64,000 nt of DNA from Pseudoclavibacter terrae (GTDB lineage Bacteria > Actinomycetota > Actinomycetes > Actinomycetales > Microbacteriaceae). The stretch covers positions 248,001-312,000 of the forward strand of contig NZ_WBJX01000005.1 in assembly GCF_008831075.1 (NCBI RefSeq). The letters are read 5' to 3'. The stretch's first letter is position 1; every line of letters begins with the position of its first letter. Below are positions 14,922 to 22,439 of the stretch, piece by piece. The notes beneath the pieces were generated by a model. That model saw nothing but the letters and a program-made list of their open reading frames with translations. It was not told where the DNA came from and did no database searches. A program made the translations under genes and the position numbers.

Positions 14922-15705
14922 TCACCAGGGTCGGCCCCGCAGATCGACCGGGCCAGGCGGCCAGGCGTGGACGTCGCCTCGCAGCGGGTAGATGAGCACG
15001 GGTGCGCCGTGCTCGAGGTCCGTCTCGGGAGTGCCGCTCGTCGCAGGCGTGCCACTCATTGCGGGAGTCCCGCTCGTCTCGGGAGCGCCGCTCGTCTCGG
15101 GAGCGCCGCTCGTCTCGGGAGTCGCGCTCGTCTCGGGGGTCGCGCTCGTCTCGGGGGTCGCGCTCGTCTCGGGAGTCCCGCTCGTCTCGGGAGCGCCGCG
15201 TGGCGCGGGAGTCCCGCTCGGCGGTGGCGTGCCGTCCGGCGTGGGCGTGCGTCTCGTCGCGGGCGTGCGCGAGACGCTCTGCTCTGTCACGCGGATGCGG
15301 TGCCAGCCGGTGCGCTCGTAGAACGGGACGACCTCCTCTCGGCAACCGAGATAGCCGTACTCGAGGGCCTGGTTCGCTCGCATGGCTGCTTGCGCGGTCG
15401 ACATGGCCAGGTCGCCCAGCCCTCGGCCGCGAAATCGGGCGTCGACGAGGACTCCTCCCGTGCCCGCGACCGGTGCTGGAATCGCCGACCGTGATCTCTC
15501 GGGGCTGGAATCCGACGTGTGCCACGACAGTCCCGGCGGCATCGTCGACGATGGCGTGCATGGAAGCAGGCGAGTAGCCGTATGGGTGGTCGGGATCCCA
15601 CGTCCCGTGTTCGTCAAAGTACTCGCGATCGAAGAGCGACCGCAGGGCCGCGAGGTCGGCACGCGTGAGCGACTCGTGGGCGACGATGCGTGGCGTGAAG
15701 GTCAT
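14922..15705 (-). pseudogene. GNAT N-acetyltransferase, frameshifted and with an 18-bp repeat expansion
   Basis: Start ATG 15705 (TACGCT -10 box ends 6 nt upstream, likely leaderless). The first about 75 residues (MTFTPRIVAHESL, YFDEHGTWDPDHPYGYSP, HVGFQPREITVGDSS) continue in another frame from about 15480 with VAGTGGVLVDARFRGRGLG, the acetyl-CoA-binding loop, and YGYLGCREEVVPFYERTGW. Together they form one AAC(2')/NodA-like GNAT domain split by a single frame change (one extra or two missing bases near 15480). After VTEQ, 11 repeats of ETSGTP-like hexapeptides precede the final strand APVLIYPLRG. Either a genuine lesion, a sequencing error or programmed slippage; the intact remainder argues for a recent event. 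Confidence 0.75.
15027..15224 (-). repeat. 18-bp coding tandem repeat, 11 units
   Basis: Eleven units of 18 bp, consensus GGGAGTCCCGCTCGTCTC on the plus strand, encoding Glu-Thr-Ser-Gly/Ala-Thr/Ala-Pro on the minus strand. Outer units are more diverged than inner ones. The expansion lies between two core strands of the acetyltransferase fold and keeps the frame. Confidence 0.85.
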
Positions 15706-15818
15706 CCTGTCAGCGTAGGTCGCGCGCGGTCGGAGGGCTTGTGGAGGAACCGCGATCACCGGGTCTCCGACGGAATCACTCTGGCGATCAGGGGATCTTT
15801 GCGAGCGCGACGGTGATA

Positions 15819-15889
15819 GAAACTAGTTTCGATGTTTTTCCACAATCCCTGGTCAAGACCTGGTTCTTGACCCGGTCCAGTGCTAGGCT
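15819..15889 (+). promoter_or_regulatory. Promoter region of HNH gene with two inverted repeats
   Basis: A perfect 12-bp palindrome GAAACTAGTTTC (15819-15830) is followed by TCAAGA-CCTGGT-TCTTGA (15853-15870), which would cover the -35 region of an extended -10 promoter (TGC plus TAGGCT, 15884-15889). Both are candidate repressor sites. The surrounding 40 bp are notably AT-richer than the neighbourhood. Confidence 0.5.
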
Positions 15890-15914
15890 GGTGGTGATCT
15901 TGGGGGAGGTTATC

Positions 15915-17558
15915 GTGGCATCGGAGTCGGAGCAGGAGGCGCGTCGTCAGTCGTCAGTGGAGACGGCGGTGGTGGATGCGCTGCTCGAGGCGCGGTGTCA
16001 GCTGGCGGGTCTTCCGGGTGGGGAGGTCGTGGTCGCGCTCCGGGAGTTGGCGGCTCGTCGGCGGGTTCTGGATGCGGCGTTGGTGGAGGTCGCTGGCGAG
16101 TTGCTGCGGCGGGAGGATGAGTCGCCGCGGGCGGAGTCGGTGGCGCGGAAGTCGGGGTTCCGGAACCTGACGGCGATGGTGGAGCAGGTGCTCGCGGTGC
16201 GGCCGTTCGAGGCGTCGACGCTGGTGCGGGTGGCGGCGGCGACGCGGGAGCGGATGAGCGTCACGGGCGAGACGATCCCGGCGAGGTATCCGGCCGTGTC
16301 TCGGGCGGTGGGGTCGGCGGTCATGTCGATCGCGCAGGCGTCCGCGATCACGAAGGGCCTGGATCACACCGGGAACCGCGTGGACGTCGACGAGCTCGAG
16401 CGGGCCGAGGTGGAGCTGGTCGCGTCAGCGTGCGGGGTGAATCCGGAGGACGAGCAGCCGGCGGTGCCGAAGGTGCTGGAGGTGCAGGCGGCGACGTGGG
16501 TGTCGTATTTGGACCCGGATGGTGACGAGCCGCGGGCCGACAAGATCGCGGAGGAGCGAGGCCTGTGGATCTCTCGCCGCAGCGACGGCGCGGTCGCCGG
16601 GAAGTTCGTGGCGACGCCCGAGCAGGGCGAGCAGCTGCTGTCGGTGTTCGACGCGCTGCTCTCACCCCGACGCAAGGTGGAGTTCCCGGCGGCGTCCGAG
16701 TGCGGGGAACCCCTCGCCCCGGCCCTTGGTGCCGATGGCTTCCCGTCAGTTGCCGACAGTGGCGGCCACAGCTTCGGCGGCGCAATCAACGCGCTCGGAG
16801 ACAGCGACGGCCGTGGACGAGCTGGAGTGGGAACCGCAGGCGGACGCCGAGGCCAAGAGGGGAACGGGGACGGGGACGCTGACGGGGACGCTGAGGTTCC
16901 GTCGGTAGACCCCCGGTCGATCGAGCAGCAGCGCATCGACGCGCTCACGATGGTCGTCCGCGCCTACGCCGAATCCCCCGACGCGCCCCGCACCGGCGGT
17001 GAAGCGCCCACCGTCATCATCGTGACCACCACGGCCGGCATCGCCGGAACCGCGGAACGTCCCGACGAGGTCCCGCACCTGGAGCGCACCGGCGAACCAG
17101 TCCCGTCGAGCGTCGCGGCGCAGCTGATGTGCGACGGGTTCATCCGCGTCGCGACCCGCGACAGCTCAACCGGGGAGATCCTTGACCTCGGCCGCAAACA
17201 ACGTCTCTTCACCACCGCCCAACGACGCGCCATCGCCGTCCGAGACCGGCAATGCCGGGCGCCCGGCTGCAGCGCACCCGTGCGCTGGTGCGAAGTGCAC
17301 CACGCCACGCCCTGGAGCGAAGGCGGACCCACCGACGCGAGACACGGCATCCTGCTGTGCTCCTTCCACCACCACGAAGTCCACCGCGGACGGCTCGCCC
17401 TCACCCAAAGCAGCAGCGGGCGCTGGCACGTCGTCCCCGCCCTCGGACACCACGCCCCACGACGAACCACCCGCCGCCGCGGCTACACCACCACCAACAC
17501 CACCAACACCACCGCCACCACCCAAGCCGCGCGCCCACAGATCAACCGAAGACCCTAA
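15915..17558 (+). CDS. DUF222 / HNH-endonuclease-domain protein (13E12-like)
   Basis: 547 residues from GTG 15915, set by the ribosome site GGGGGAGG 5 nt upstream. The N-terminal about 330 residues match the DUF222 layout (LAGLPGGEVVVALRELAARRRVLDAAL ... SIAQASAITKGLD). A Gly/Asp/Glu-rich linker with repeats leads to the C-terminal HNH domain: CRAPGCSAPVRWCEVHHATPW, GGPTDARHGILLCSFHHHEVH, with Cys and His metal ligands and the catalytic His pair. The tail is Thr/Asn/Arg rich (TTTNTTNTTATT). Such proteins occur in multiple copies in actinobacterial genomes; their substrate is unknown. The gene's stop codon lies within the first unit of a 17-bp array. Confidence 0.88.
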   Translation: MASESEQEARRQSSVETAVVDALLEARCQLAGLPGGEVVVALRELAARRRVLDAALVEVAGELLRREDESPRAESVARKSGFRNLTAMVEQVLAVRPFEASTLVRVAAATRERMSVTGETIPARYPAVSRAVGSAVMSIAQASAITKGLDHTGNRVDVDELERAEVELVASACGVNPEDEQPAVPKVLEVQAATWVSYLDPDGDEPRADKIAEERGLWISRRSDGAVAGKFVATPEQGEQLLSVFDALLSPRRKVEFPAASECGEPLAPALGADGFPSVADSGGHSFGGAINALGDSDGRGRAGVGTAGGRRGQEGNGDGDADGDAEVPSVDPRSIEQQRIDALTMVVRAYAESPDAPRTGGEAPTVIIVTTTAGIAGTAERPDEVPHLERTGEPVPSSVAAQLMCDGFIRVATRDSSTGEILDLGRKQRLFTTAQRRAIAVRDRQCRAPGCSAPVRWCEVHHATPWSEGGPTDARHGILLCSFHHHEVHRGRLALTQSSSGRWHVVPALGHHAPRRTTRRRGYTTTNTTNTTATTQAARPQINRRP

Positions 17559-17871
17559 ACAAGCGAGGCCCCTCAACAATCGAAAACCCTCAGCACGCGA
17601 AAGCCCTCAGCACGCGAAGCCCCGCACGCGATGACCCTCAGTACGCGAAGCCCCGCGCCACGCGATGACCCTCAGTACGCGAAGCCCCGCGCCACGCGAT
17701 GACCCTCAACAACCGAAGACCCGGAACGAACGAAGACCCGGAACGAACGAAGGCCCGGAACGAGCGAAGGCCCGGAACGAGCGAAGGCCCGGAACGAGCG
17801 AAGGCCCGGAACGAGCGAAGGCCCGGAGCGACCGAAGACCTGGAGCGACCGAAGACCCGGAACAACCGAAG
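17552..17871. repeat. 17-bp tandem repeat array, 19 units
   Basis: Eighteen 17-bp units plus one of 14 bp fill exactly 320 bp. Consensus is RCCC(T/G)(C/G)ARCRANCGAAG; four consecutive copies of GCCCGGAACGAGCGAAG are identical (about 17752-17819), and outer units drift to ACCCTCAGTACGCGAAG and CCCCGCGCCACGCGATG. The first unit contains the TAA stop of the HNH gene. There are no spacers, so it is not a CRISPR array; 17 bp is not a multiple of three, so it is not coding. It looks like a minisatellite likely to vary between strains. Confidence 0.9.
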
Positions 17872-18002
17872 CCCCTGAAGCCGCCCGCTGGGCAGGCTCG
17901 GGTCTCTTCGGGCTTGGTGCGGGAGATCAGACAGTCGGCGCGGCAACGCGAAAGTGCCGCCGAGATCACGAAGACCAGGGCGGCACCGGTTGCTGTCCAA
18001 CT

Positions 18003-18019
18003 CCGCTCACACGGAGCGG
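18003..18019 (-). terminator. Hairpin downstream of microprotein A
   Basis: CCGCTC-5 nt-GAGCGG starts 15 nt beyond the stop of the minus-strand microprotein gene. No T-tract; modest support. The stretch 17872-18002 between the repeat array and this hairpin shows nothing else recognisable. Confidence 0.4.
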
Positions 18020-18034
18020 GATGCAGCAGCGCGA

Positions 18035-18172
18035 CTAGAGCTGCGGCTGACGAGTGTTGTAGCCGAAGCGCGTGGGGCGCTGCGCATAGCCGTCCTTGCG
18101 GACAGCGCGAACAGTCTCAGCGGCGAAGGCGACAACCGCCACAACCCCGATACCAATACCAAGAAGTTCCAT
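18035..18172 (-). CDS. Membrane microprotein A (45 residues), paralogue of microprotein B
   Basis: Starts MELLGIGIGVVAVV: one membrane helix, then a basic cytoplasmic-type tail with RKDGYAQRP, a Tyr and TRQP near the C-terminus. The 48-residue product at 20657-20803 has the same plan and shares MEL, (R)DGYxxRP, a spaced Tyr and (T/S)RQP. The ribosome site CACGGAGGTGGACCC and the first codons ATGGAACT are nearly identical in both genes, as is a 13-bp upstream motif. It is the last gene of a MocR-HAD-microprotein series on the minus strand, 86 bp after the HAD gene. Function unknown. Confidence 0.78.
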   Translation of the reverse strand: MELLGIGIGVVAVVAFAAETVRAVRKDGYAQRPTRFGYNTRQPQL

Positions 18173-18204
18173 GGGTCCACCTCCGTGATCTGCCGGCGGG
18201 TGCC

Positions 18205-18224
18205 GGATATTGCATATCCAATCG
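18205..18224 (-). promoter_or_regulatory. Shared motif CGATTGGATATGC upstream of microprotein A
   Basis: On the minus strand CGATTGGATATGC (plus-strand 18212-18224) lies 39 nt before the ATG. The same motif with one change (CGATTGGATGTGC, 20606-20618) lies 38 nt before microprotein B. It overlaps an inverted repeat GGATAT-TGC-ATATCC (18205-18219). Candidate operator or promoter element for the adjacent MocR regulator. Confidence 0.55.
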
Positions 18225-18258
18225 CATCCGCCCGGGCGTGTCGCGGTCCACTCGGGGG

Positions 18259-19089
18259 TCAGTGGACTGGTCGCGCCGCGTCAATCCGCGCCCCCGCGAG
18301 CCACTCCTCCAGGAAGACCGCAACCCCATCATCAGTGTTGCTCGGAATCACCGACTCGACCACCGCGAGCGCCTCAGCGCGCGCGTTCGCGACCGCGATC
18401 GGGTGGCCGACCACCTCGAACGCCGGCAGGTCGTTGTAGTTGTCGCCGAAGTAGTACAGGTCTTCACGACCAACGCCCAGCTGCTGCGCAACCGCGAGCA
18501 GGCCCGTGCCCTTCGAGCAGTCCGCGCTCGCGATCTCCAAGTAAGTGTCCTTCGACCGGTAGCTCACAACACCGGAATGCGCACCAAGCGCCACCTCGAG
18601 CGCATCCACCAGCGCAGGATCGCCCATGCACATGATCTTGTGCGGAGGAGTCGCGTCCACCTGCCCAGACGCGACGAACTCCAACGCCGAAGCGGCCTCC
18701 GGTCGCACCCATGTGTGCGTGCGCTCCCGCTCGGTCCACTCATCCTCGCCCCAGGCGTACCAGTGCTCACCGGCGAAGAAGCTCGCATGCAAGCCGGACG
18801 CCTCGCAGTGCTCGGCGACGAACCGCGCATCCGCGGGCGAGATCGGCACATTGTGCTGCACCTCACCGCTCCCGGAAAGCACCAAGCCGCCGTTGAACGC
18901 CACCAGGGGGGAGCCGATACCGCCGTACAGGCGCTCGAGCACCCGCATCGACTCCGGGGGCCGCGACGAACAGAGCACGAAGCGGTGGCCAGCGGCCCGA
19001 ACTGCCGCGATCGCCTCGATCGTTCTGGGAGAGAGCGTCCGCTGCGCGCTCAGCAGGGTGCCGTCGATGTCGCTGATGAAGAGAACCAT
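18259..19089 (-). CDS. Cof-type HAD-IIB phosphatase
   Basis: 276 residues. HAD motifs: ISDIDGTLLS (nucleophile Asp and acid Asp), LCSSRPP (motif II), Lys in the HKIMC/DCSKGTG region (motif III) and FGDNYNDLPAF (motif IV). The long cap between motifs II and III is type C2B. Such enzymes dephosphorylate small sugar phosphates or pyridoxal phosphate. The gene starts 3 bp after the stop of the MocR-type regulator, so the two are co-translated; a B6-related substrate is therefore possible but not shown. Microprotein A follows on the same strand. Confidence 0.9.
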   Translation of the reverse strand: MVLFISDIDGTLLSAQRTLSPRTIEAIAAVRAAGHRFVLCSSRPPESMRVLERLYGGIGSPLVAFNGGLVLSGSGEVQHNVPISPADARFVAEHCEASGLHASFFAGEHWYAWGEDEWTERERTHTWVRPEAASALEFVASGQVDATPPHKIMCMGDPALVDALEVALGAHSGVVSYRSKDTYLEIASADCSKGTGLLAVAQQLGVGREDLYYFGDNYNDLPAFEVVGHPIAVANARAEALAVVESVIPSNTDDGVAVFLEEWLAGARIDAARPVH

Positions 19090-19092
19090 GGA

Positions 19093-20559
19093 CTACACCA
19101 TCTCAGGAAGACGCGTATCCGCCATCGACCGGACGTCACGCGCCGACAGCTGCGCCCACGCATCGGCAAGCATCCGAGTGCCCGCTTCCAGATCAGCGAT
19201 CGGCGCCGTGAACGGCACCCGCAGGAACCGCTCCAGGCTCCCATCGATCGAGAACTTCGGTCCAGCGACCAGCGCCAACCCTCGCGCCTCCGACAACGAC
19301 GTCATGGCGGAGCTCGCCGACTGCGCGAGATGCACCCACATCGACAGGCCACCATCAGGCAAAGGCACCTGCCACTCCGGGAGATGCAGGCTCAGCGCCT
19401 CGTGCAGCGCGTCCCGGTGCCGGCGCATCTGCTCCCGGCGCCGCGGCAGCAGCTCTGGCAGGGCCCGCACGATCCGCTCCGCGAGAAGCTGCTCGATCTG
19501 CGGCGTCCCGAGATCACCCGCGGGACGCGCCTGCACGAACCGGCGAATCAGCGCCGCATCAGCCCGGATCCAGCCGATCCGGAGGCCCGCCCAAGCGGCC
19601 TTGCTGAGCGACCCGACCGTCACGACCCCCGAACCGGAGAACGGGGACGCCCCCCGCGCGTGGCGAGCAAACGGGCCGTCGTCCCACGGCCGGTCGATCG
19701 ACAGGTCGGCGGTCGTCTCGTCCACGACGAGAATCGTGCCAGCCGCACGCGCCGCCTCCGTCACGCGCACGCGATCCTCCGGCCGCATCGACGCCCCCGT
19801 CGGATTATGGAAGTCCGGGATCAGATACGCGAGCGCCGGACGCATGCGCTCGATCGTCTCGACCAGGTGATCGATCTCCCACCCGCCCGTCGTGACCGGC
19901 GTCGCGATGAGCCTCGCCCCCGCTCGCCGCATCGCCTCGTAGGCGTGCGGGTAGGTGGGCGACTCCACGAGCACCACATCCGACCGCGTGAGCAGCGTGT
20001 GCGCCGTCAACGAGATCGCGTGCTGCGCCCCCATCGTCACGATGATCTGATCTGCCGTCGTGGGCAGCCCCCGCGCCGCGTACCGGTCGGCGATCGCCGA
20101 CCGCAACGACAGCGTCCCCAGGAGATCGAAACCCGGGGCGGCCAGCGCGAGCGGCATCGAACTCGACGCGTCCGCGATGATCTCAGCGAGACCCTCGACC
20201 GGTGGCGGCACCGCCCGCGCGAAGTCCACGCCGAAGTTCTCACCCTCCCCACTCGGACGGTAGTCCTGCCGACCGAGCCGGGGGAGCGTCACACGACTCC
20301 CGGACCCCTGGCGGCTCAGCACGTGCCCGCTGTCGCGCAGCGACTGATACGCGGCCACGATCGTCGTGCGGCTCCGGCCGGACTGCACCGCAAGCTCCCG
20401 CTCGGACGGCAGGCGAGTGCCGACCGGAATGCGCCCGTCGACGATCAGCAGGCGGATGCGCTCGGCCAGAGCCTCGTACGCCGCCGAATCGTCGCGCAGC
20501 TCACCCGCCAAGGACAGCAGGGTGCGGGCAGAGATACGAGAACCAGAAGTCGACTCCAT
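19093..20559 (-). CDS. MocR-type regulator: GntR winged helix fused to class-I aminotransferase fold
   Basis: 488 residues from ATG 20559. The GntR domain is at about residues 25-95 (AYEALAERIRLLIVDGRIPVGTRLPSERELA, RTTIVAAYQSLRDSGHV). The C-terminal fold-type-I domain has the PLP lysine in VGSLSKAAWAGLRIGWI and the HNPTGASM and VDETTADL segments. MocR/PdxR/GabR proteins sense PLP or amino compounds and act as activators or repressors. A CATACT -10 box (plus-strand 20566-20571) ends 6 nt before the ATG, suggesting a leaderless message. It is divergent from microprotein B and upstream of the HAD gene. Its actual regulon is unknown; the shared motif near both microprotein genes is the best candidate site. 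Confidence 0.92.
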   Translation of the reverse strand: MESTSGSRISARTLLSLAGELRDDSAAYEALAERIRLLIVDGRIPVGTRLPSERELAVQSGRSRTTIVAAYQSLRDSGHVLSRQGSGSRVTLPRLGRQDYRPSGEGENFGVDFARAVPPPVEGLAEIIADASSSMPLALAAPGFDLLGTLSLRSAIADRYAARGLPTTADQIIVTMGAQHAISLTAHTLLTRSDVVLVESPTYPHAYEAMRRAGARLIATPVTTGGWEIDHLVETIERMRPALAYLIPDFHNPTGASMRPEDRVRVTEAARAAGTILVVDETTADLSIDRPWDDGPFARHARGASPFSGSGVVTVGSLSKAAWAGLRIGWIRADAALIRRFVQARPAGDLGTPQIEQLLAERIVRALPELLPRRREQMRRHRDALHEALSLHLPEWQVPLPDGGLSMWVHLAQSASSAMTSLSEARGLALVAGPKFSIDGSLERFLRVPFTAPIADLEAGTRMLADAWAQLSARDVRSMADTRLPEMV

Positions 20560-20596
20560 GGATCCAGTATGCGGGAAGTGGACCGCGACGGCCAGG

Positions 20597-20618
20597 CCAA
20601 TACGACGATTGGATGTGC
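20597..20618. promoter_or_regulatory. Divergent regulatory site: CCAAT-6-ATTGG and shared 13-bp motif
   Basis: CCAATACGACGATTGG (20597-20612) is an inverted repeat with 5-bp arms. It overlaps CGATTGGATGTGC (20606-20618), which recurs with one change before microprotein A. It sits between the MocR regulator and microprotein B, the natural place for an operator controlling both. Confidence 0.55.
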
Positions 20619-20656
20619 TCACCAGCACGATTCGCCCTACGTCACGGAGGTGGCCC

Positions 20657-20803
20657 ATGGAACTCATCCCGCTCATCGTCATCGGGATCATCGCGACCCT
20701 CATCGCCGGGGCCGGGGTGACGGGCACCCTCATCGTCATGATGCGGGATGGGTACCGGGCGCGCCCGATGCAGTCCAGTTACGACTCCCGCCAGCCGAGC
20801 TAG
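20657..20803 (+). CDS. Membrane microprotein B (48 residues), paralogue of microprotein A
   Basis: Starts MELIPLIVIGIIATL: a Gly/Ile-rich membrane helix, then MMRDGYRARP, a Tyr and SRQPS at the end. The strong ribosome site CACGGAGGTGGCCC precedes the ATG and matches that of microprotein A, as does the motif 38 nt upstream. It is divergent from the MocR regulator. Conserved start, conserved tail and duplicated control region argue that it is translated. No known family recognised. Confidence 0.78.
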   Translation: MELIPLIVIGIIATLIAGAGVTGTLIVMMRDGYRARPMQSSYDSRQPS

Positions 20804-20964
20804 TCAACCCGCGCTCACGGCCCGGCCGCCCCCGGCTAGCGCCCACAAGCACGACCCGCGCTCACGGCCCAATCCTCGACCGACGCTCACGACCTGGGCC
20901 GGGGACGGAAGCCCGTGGCCCGGCGCCGCGACCAATACACTGGCCGCAAGCTGGGGGAGGCGGC

Positions 20965-21864
20965 ATGGCAGGCGAAGAGCGCGGGAAACGGCGAGTTGCG
21001 ACGCTCGGCCGAGGGGCCGCGATCGCGCGAGCCCTGGTGGCTGCCGCCGTCATGGCCACCGGGCTCGTGCTCTCCACCGAGGTCTCGGCGCTGCTCTTCG
21101 GCGTCGATGCGACCGCCGCGAGCGGCTTCGGGTCCCGCGTGCTCGTGGCGTGCTGCGTCACGCTCGTCGTCGTCGGTGCCGTCCTGCTCCTGCGGCGCCG
21201 GTGGGACCGCCGATCCCTGACTGGCATCGGGCTCACGGGCCTCCGGGCCGACGCCTCGGGGTTCGCCCTCGGGCTCGGCACCCTCGTCGCTGCCGGCGTC
21301 GCCATGCTCCTGGCGCTCGACGTCACCGGCGTCATCAGCCTTATCGCCCTCGACCCTGTGCGGCTCCGCGGGTTCCTCGGGGCGAACACGGTCGTCGCGC
21401 TCCTCCTCGAAGCCATCCCGGAGGAGCTCGCGATCCGCGGCTACGCGCTCACGAACCTCCGCGATGCCTTCCCGCCCGCCGCAGCGACCCTCCTCAACAT
21501 CGCGACATTCCTCGTCGTCCCGGTCTTGGCCCTCACGCTCCAAGGGGCCCTCGCGGCAGCTCGCGGGGCGGGCGACCAGATCCTCCTGGCCCCAGCAGGT
21601 GAGGACCCCATCGTCTACTACGCAATGCTGACCGCCTTCGGATACCTCCTGATCTGCGCGCGCGACGCCACCGCATCCGCCACCGTCTGGACGAGCATCG
21701 GCGCCCACCTCGGGTGGCTCACCATGAACCGCCTCGTGCTCGGCGGCGACAGCGTCCAATTCGAGATGGACGACCTCGGCATGCTGCTCTTCTTCGCCGG
21801 ATACGCGACCATCTCGGTCGTCACCTTCAGCTGGCTGCGACGACGCCACAGCGCTGCCAGGTGA
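20965..21864 (+). CDS. CPBP-family intramembrane protease-like protein
   Basis: 299 residues with about seven membrane helices. The CPBP/Abi motif EExxxR is present as AIPEELAIRGYAL, and a later His in SIGAHLGWLTMNR fits the second motif, so the proposed glutamate-dependent intramembrane protease site looks intact. The start ATG 20965 has GGGGGAGG 4 nt upstream. Members process prenylated or membrane proteins, or act in bacteriocin immunity; nothing nearby decides this. It stands alone between microprotein B and a convergent AzlCD operon. Confidence 0.85.
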   Translation: MAGEERGKRRVATLGRGAAIARALVAAAVMATGLVLSTEVSALLFGVDATAASGFGSRVLVACCVTLVVVGAVLLLRRRWDRRSLTGIGLTGLRADASGFALGLGTLVAAGVAMLLALDVTGVISLIALDPVRLRGFLGANTVVALLLEAIPEELAIRGYALTNLRDAFPPAAATLLNIATFLVVPVLALTLQGALAAARGAGDQILLAPAGEDPIVYYAMLTAFGYLLICARDATASATVWTSIGAHLGWLTMNRLVLGGDSVQFEMDDLGMLLFFAGYATISVVTFSWLRRRHSAAR

Positions 21865-21920
21865 GAAGGCTGCGAGAAGAGAGAGATGGCATCCACGCGC
21901 GACGGCAGCCCGGTATGACG

Positions 21921-22010
21921 GCCGCGAGCCGGGCGGCCGCGAGCCGGGCGGCCGCGAGCCGGATGGCCGCGAGTCTGGCGGCCGCGATTCTGGCGGCCGC
22001 GAGTCGGGCG
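21921..22010. repeat. 15-bp tandem repeat, six units
   Basis: Six units of 15 bp with consensus GCCGCGAGCCGGGCG; the first two are identical, later ones differ by 1-3 bases. It lies between the convergent CPBP and AzlD genes (252-bp gap), downstream of both stops. Confidence 0.85.
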
Positions 22011-22115
22011 GCTCCGCGAGCGCACAGCGCCGCAGCGCATCAGGGACGGCGGTGAATCGACGGTCGAGATAACCCAGGGGGCGCGAGCGGGAGTGCCGGC
22101 CGCGCGGGTGATCGG

Positions 22116-22439
22116 CTAGAAGACGTTCACGAGCACGACGAACGTCGCCGTCCCGAGCCCGACGCTGAGCAGTGTCCTGCGTCCGAACCCGAGGTGCACG
22201 CCGATCGTCACAGCGAGCGCGATCGCCGCCCACAGGGATGTGCGTGGCTCGACGGCGAAGTCGCTGAAGGTGACGACGGCGAGGATCGCGAGGATCCCGG
22301 CGGGCATCCACACGGCAAGCCGCTGCACGGTCTTCGAGTCGCGCAACGGCTTGAGGGCCGCGAACGGCACCGCGCGCAGTGCGAACGTGATGCCGCCGCA
22401 GACGGCGAGCGCCCCGACGAACCACCACACGTCAAACAT
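22116..22439 (-). CDS. azlD: AzlD-family branched-chain amino acid exporter small subunit
   Basis: 107 residues with three to four membrane helices; MFDVWWFVGALAVCGGITFALRAVPF and the KPLRDSKTVQRLAVWMPAGILAIL segment are typical of AzlD. It partners AzlC to export leucine, valine or isoleucine analogues. Its ATG overlaps the azlC 3' end by 8 bp, so the two are co-translated. Confidence 0.9.
   Translation of the reverse strand: MFDVWWFVGALAVCGGITFALRAVPFAALKPLRDSKTVQRLAVWMPAGILAILAVVTFSDFAVEPRTSLWAAIALAVTIGVHLGFGRRTLLSVGLGTATFVVLVNVF

Noticed and set aside
15915-17558. HNH gene as part of a mobile intron or insertion element
   Set aside because: No intron structure, terminal inverted repeats, target duplication or transposase; DUF222-HNH proteins are normal multicopy actinobacterial genes.
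17552-17871. CRISPR array
   Set aside because: Units are directly adjacent with no unique spacers, 17 bp is too short for a CRISPR repeat, and no cas genes are present.
17665-21864. A 1399-codon plus-strand frame ending in the CPBP gene
   Set aside because: It crosses the 17-bp array and lies antisense to the HAD and MocR genes; only codons from 20965 have family motifs and a ribosome site.
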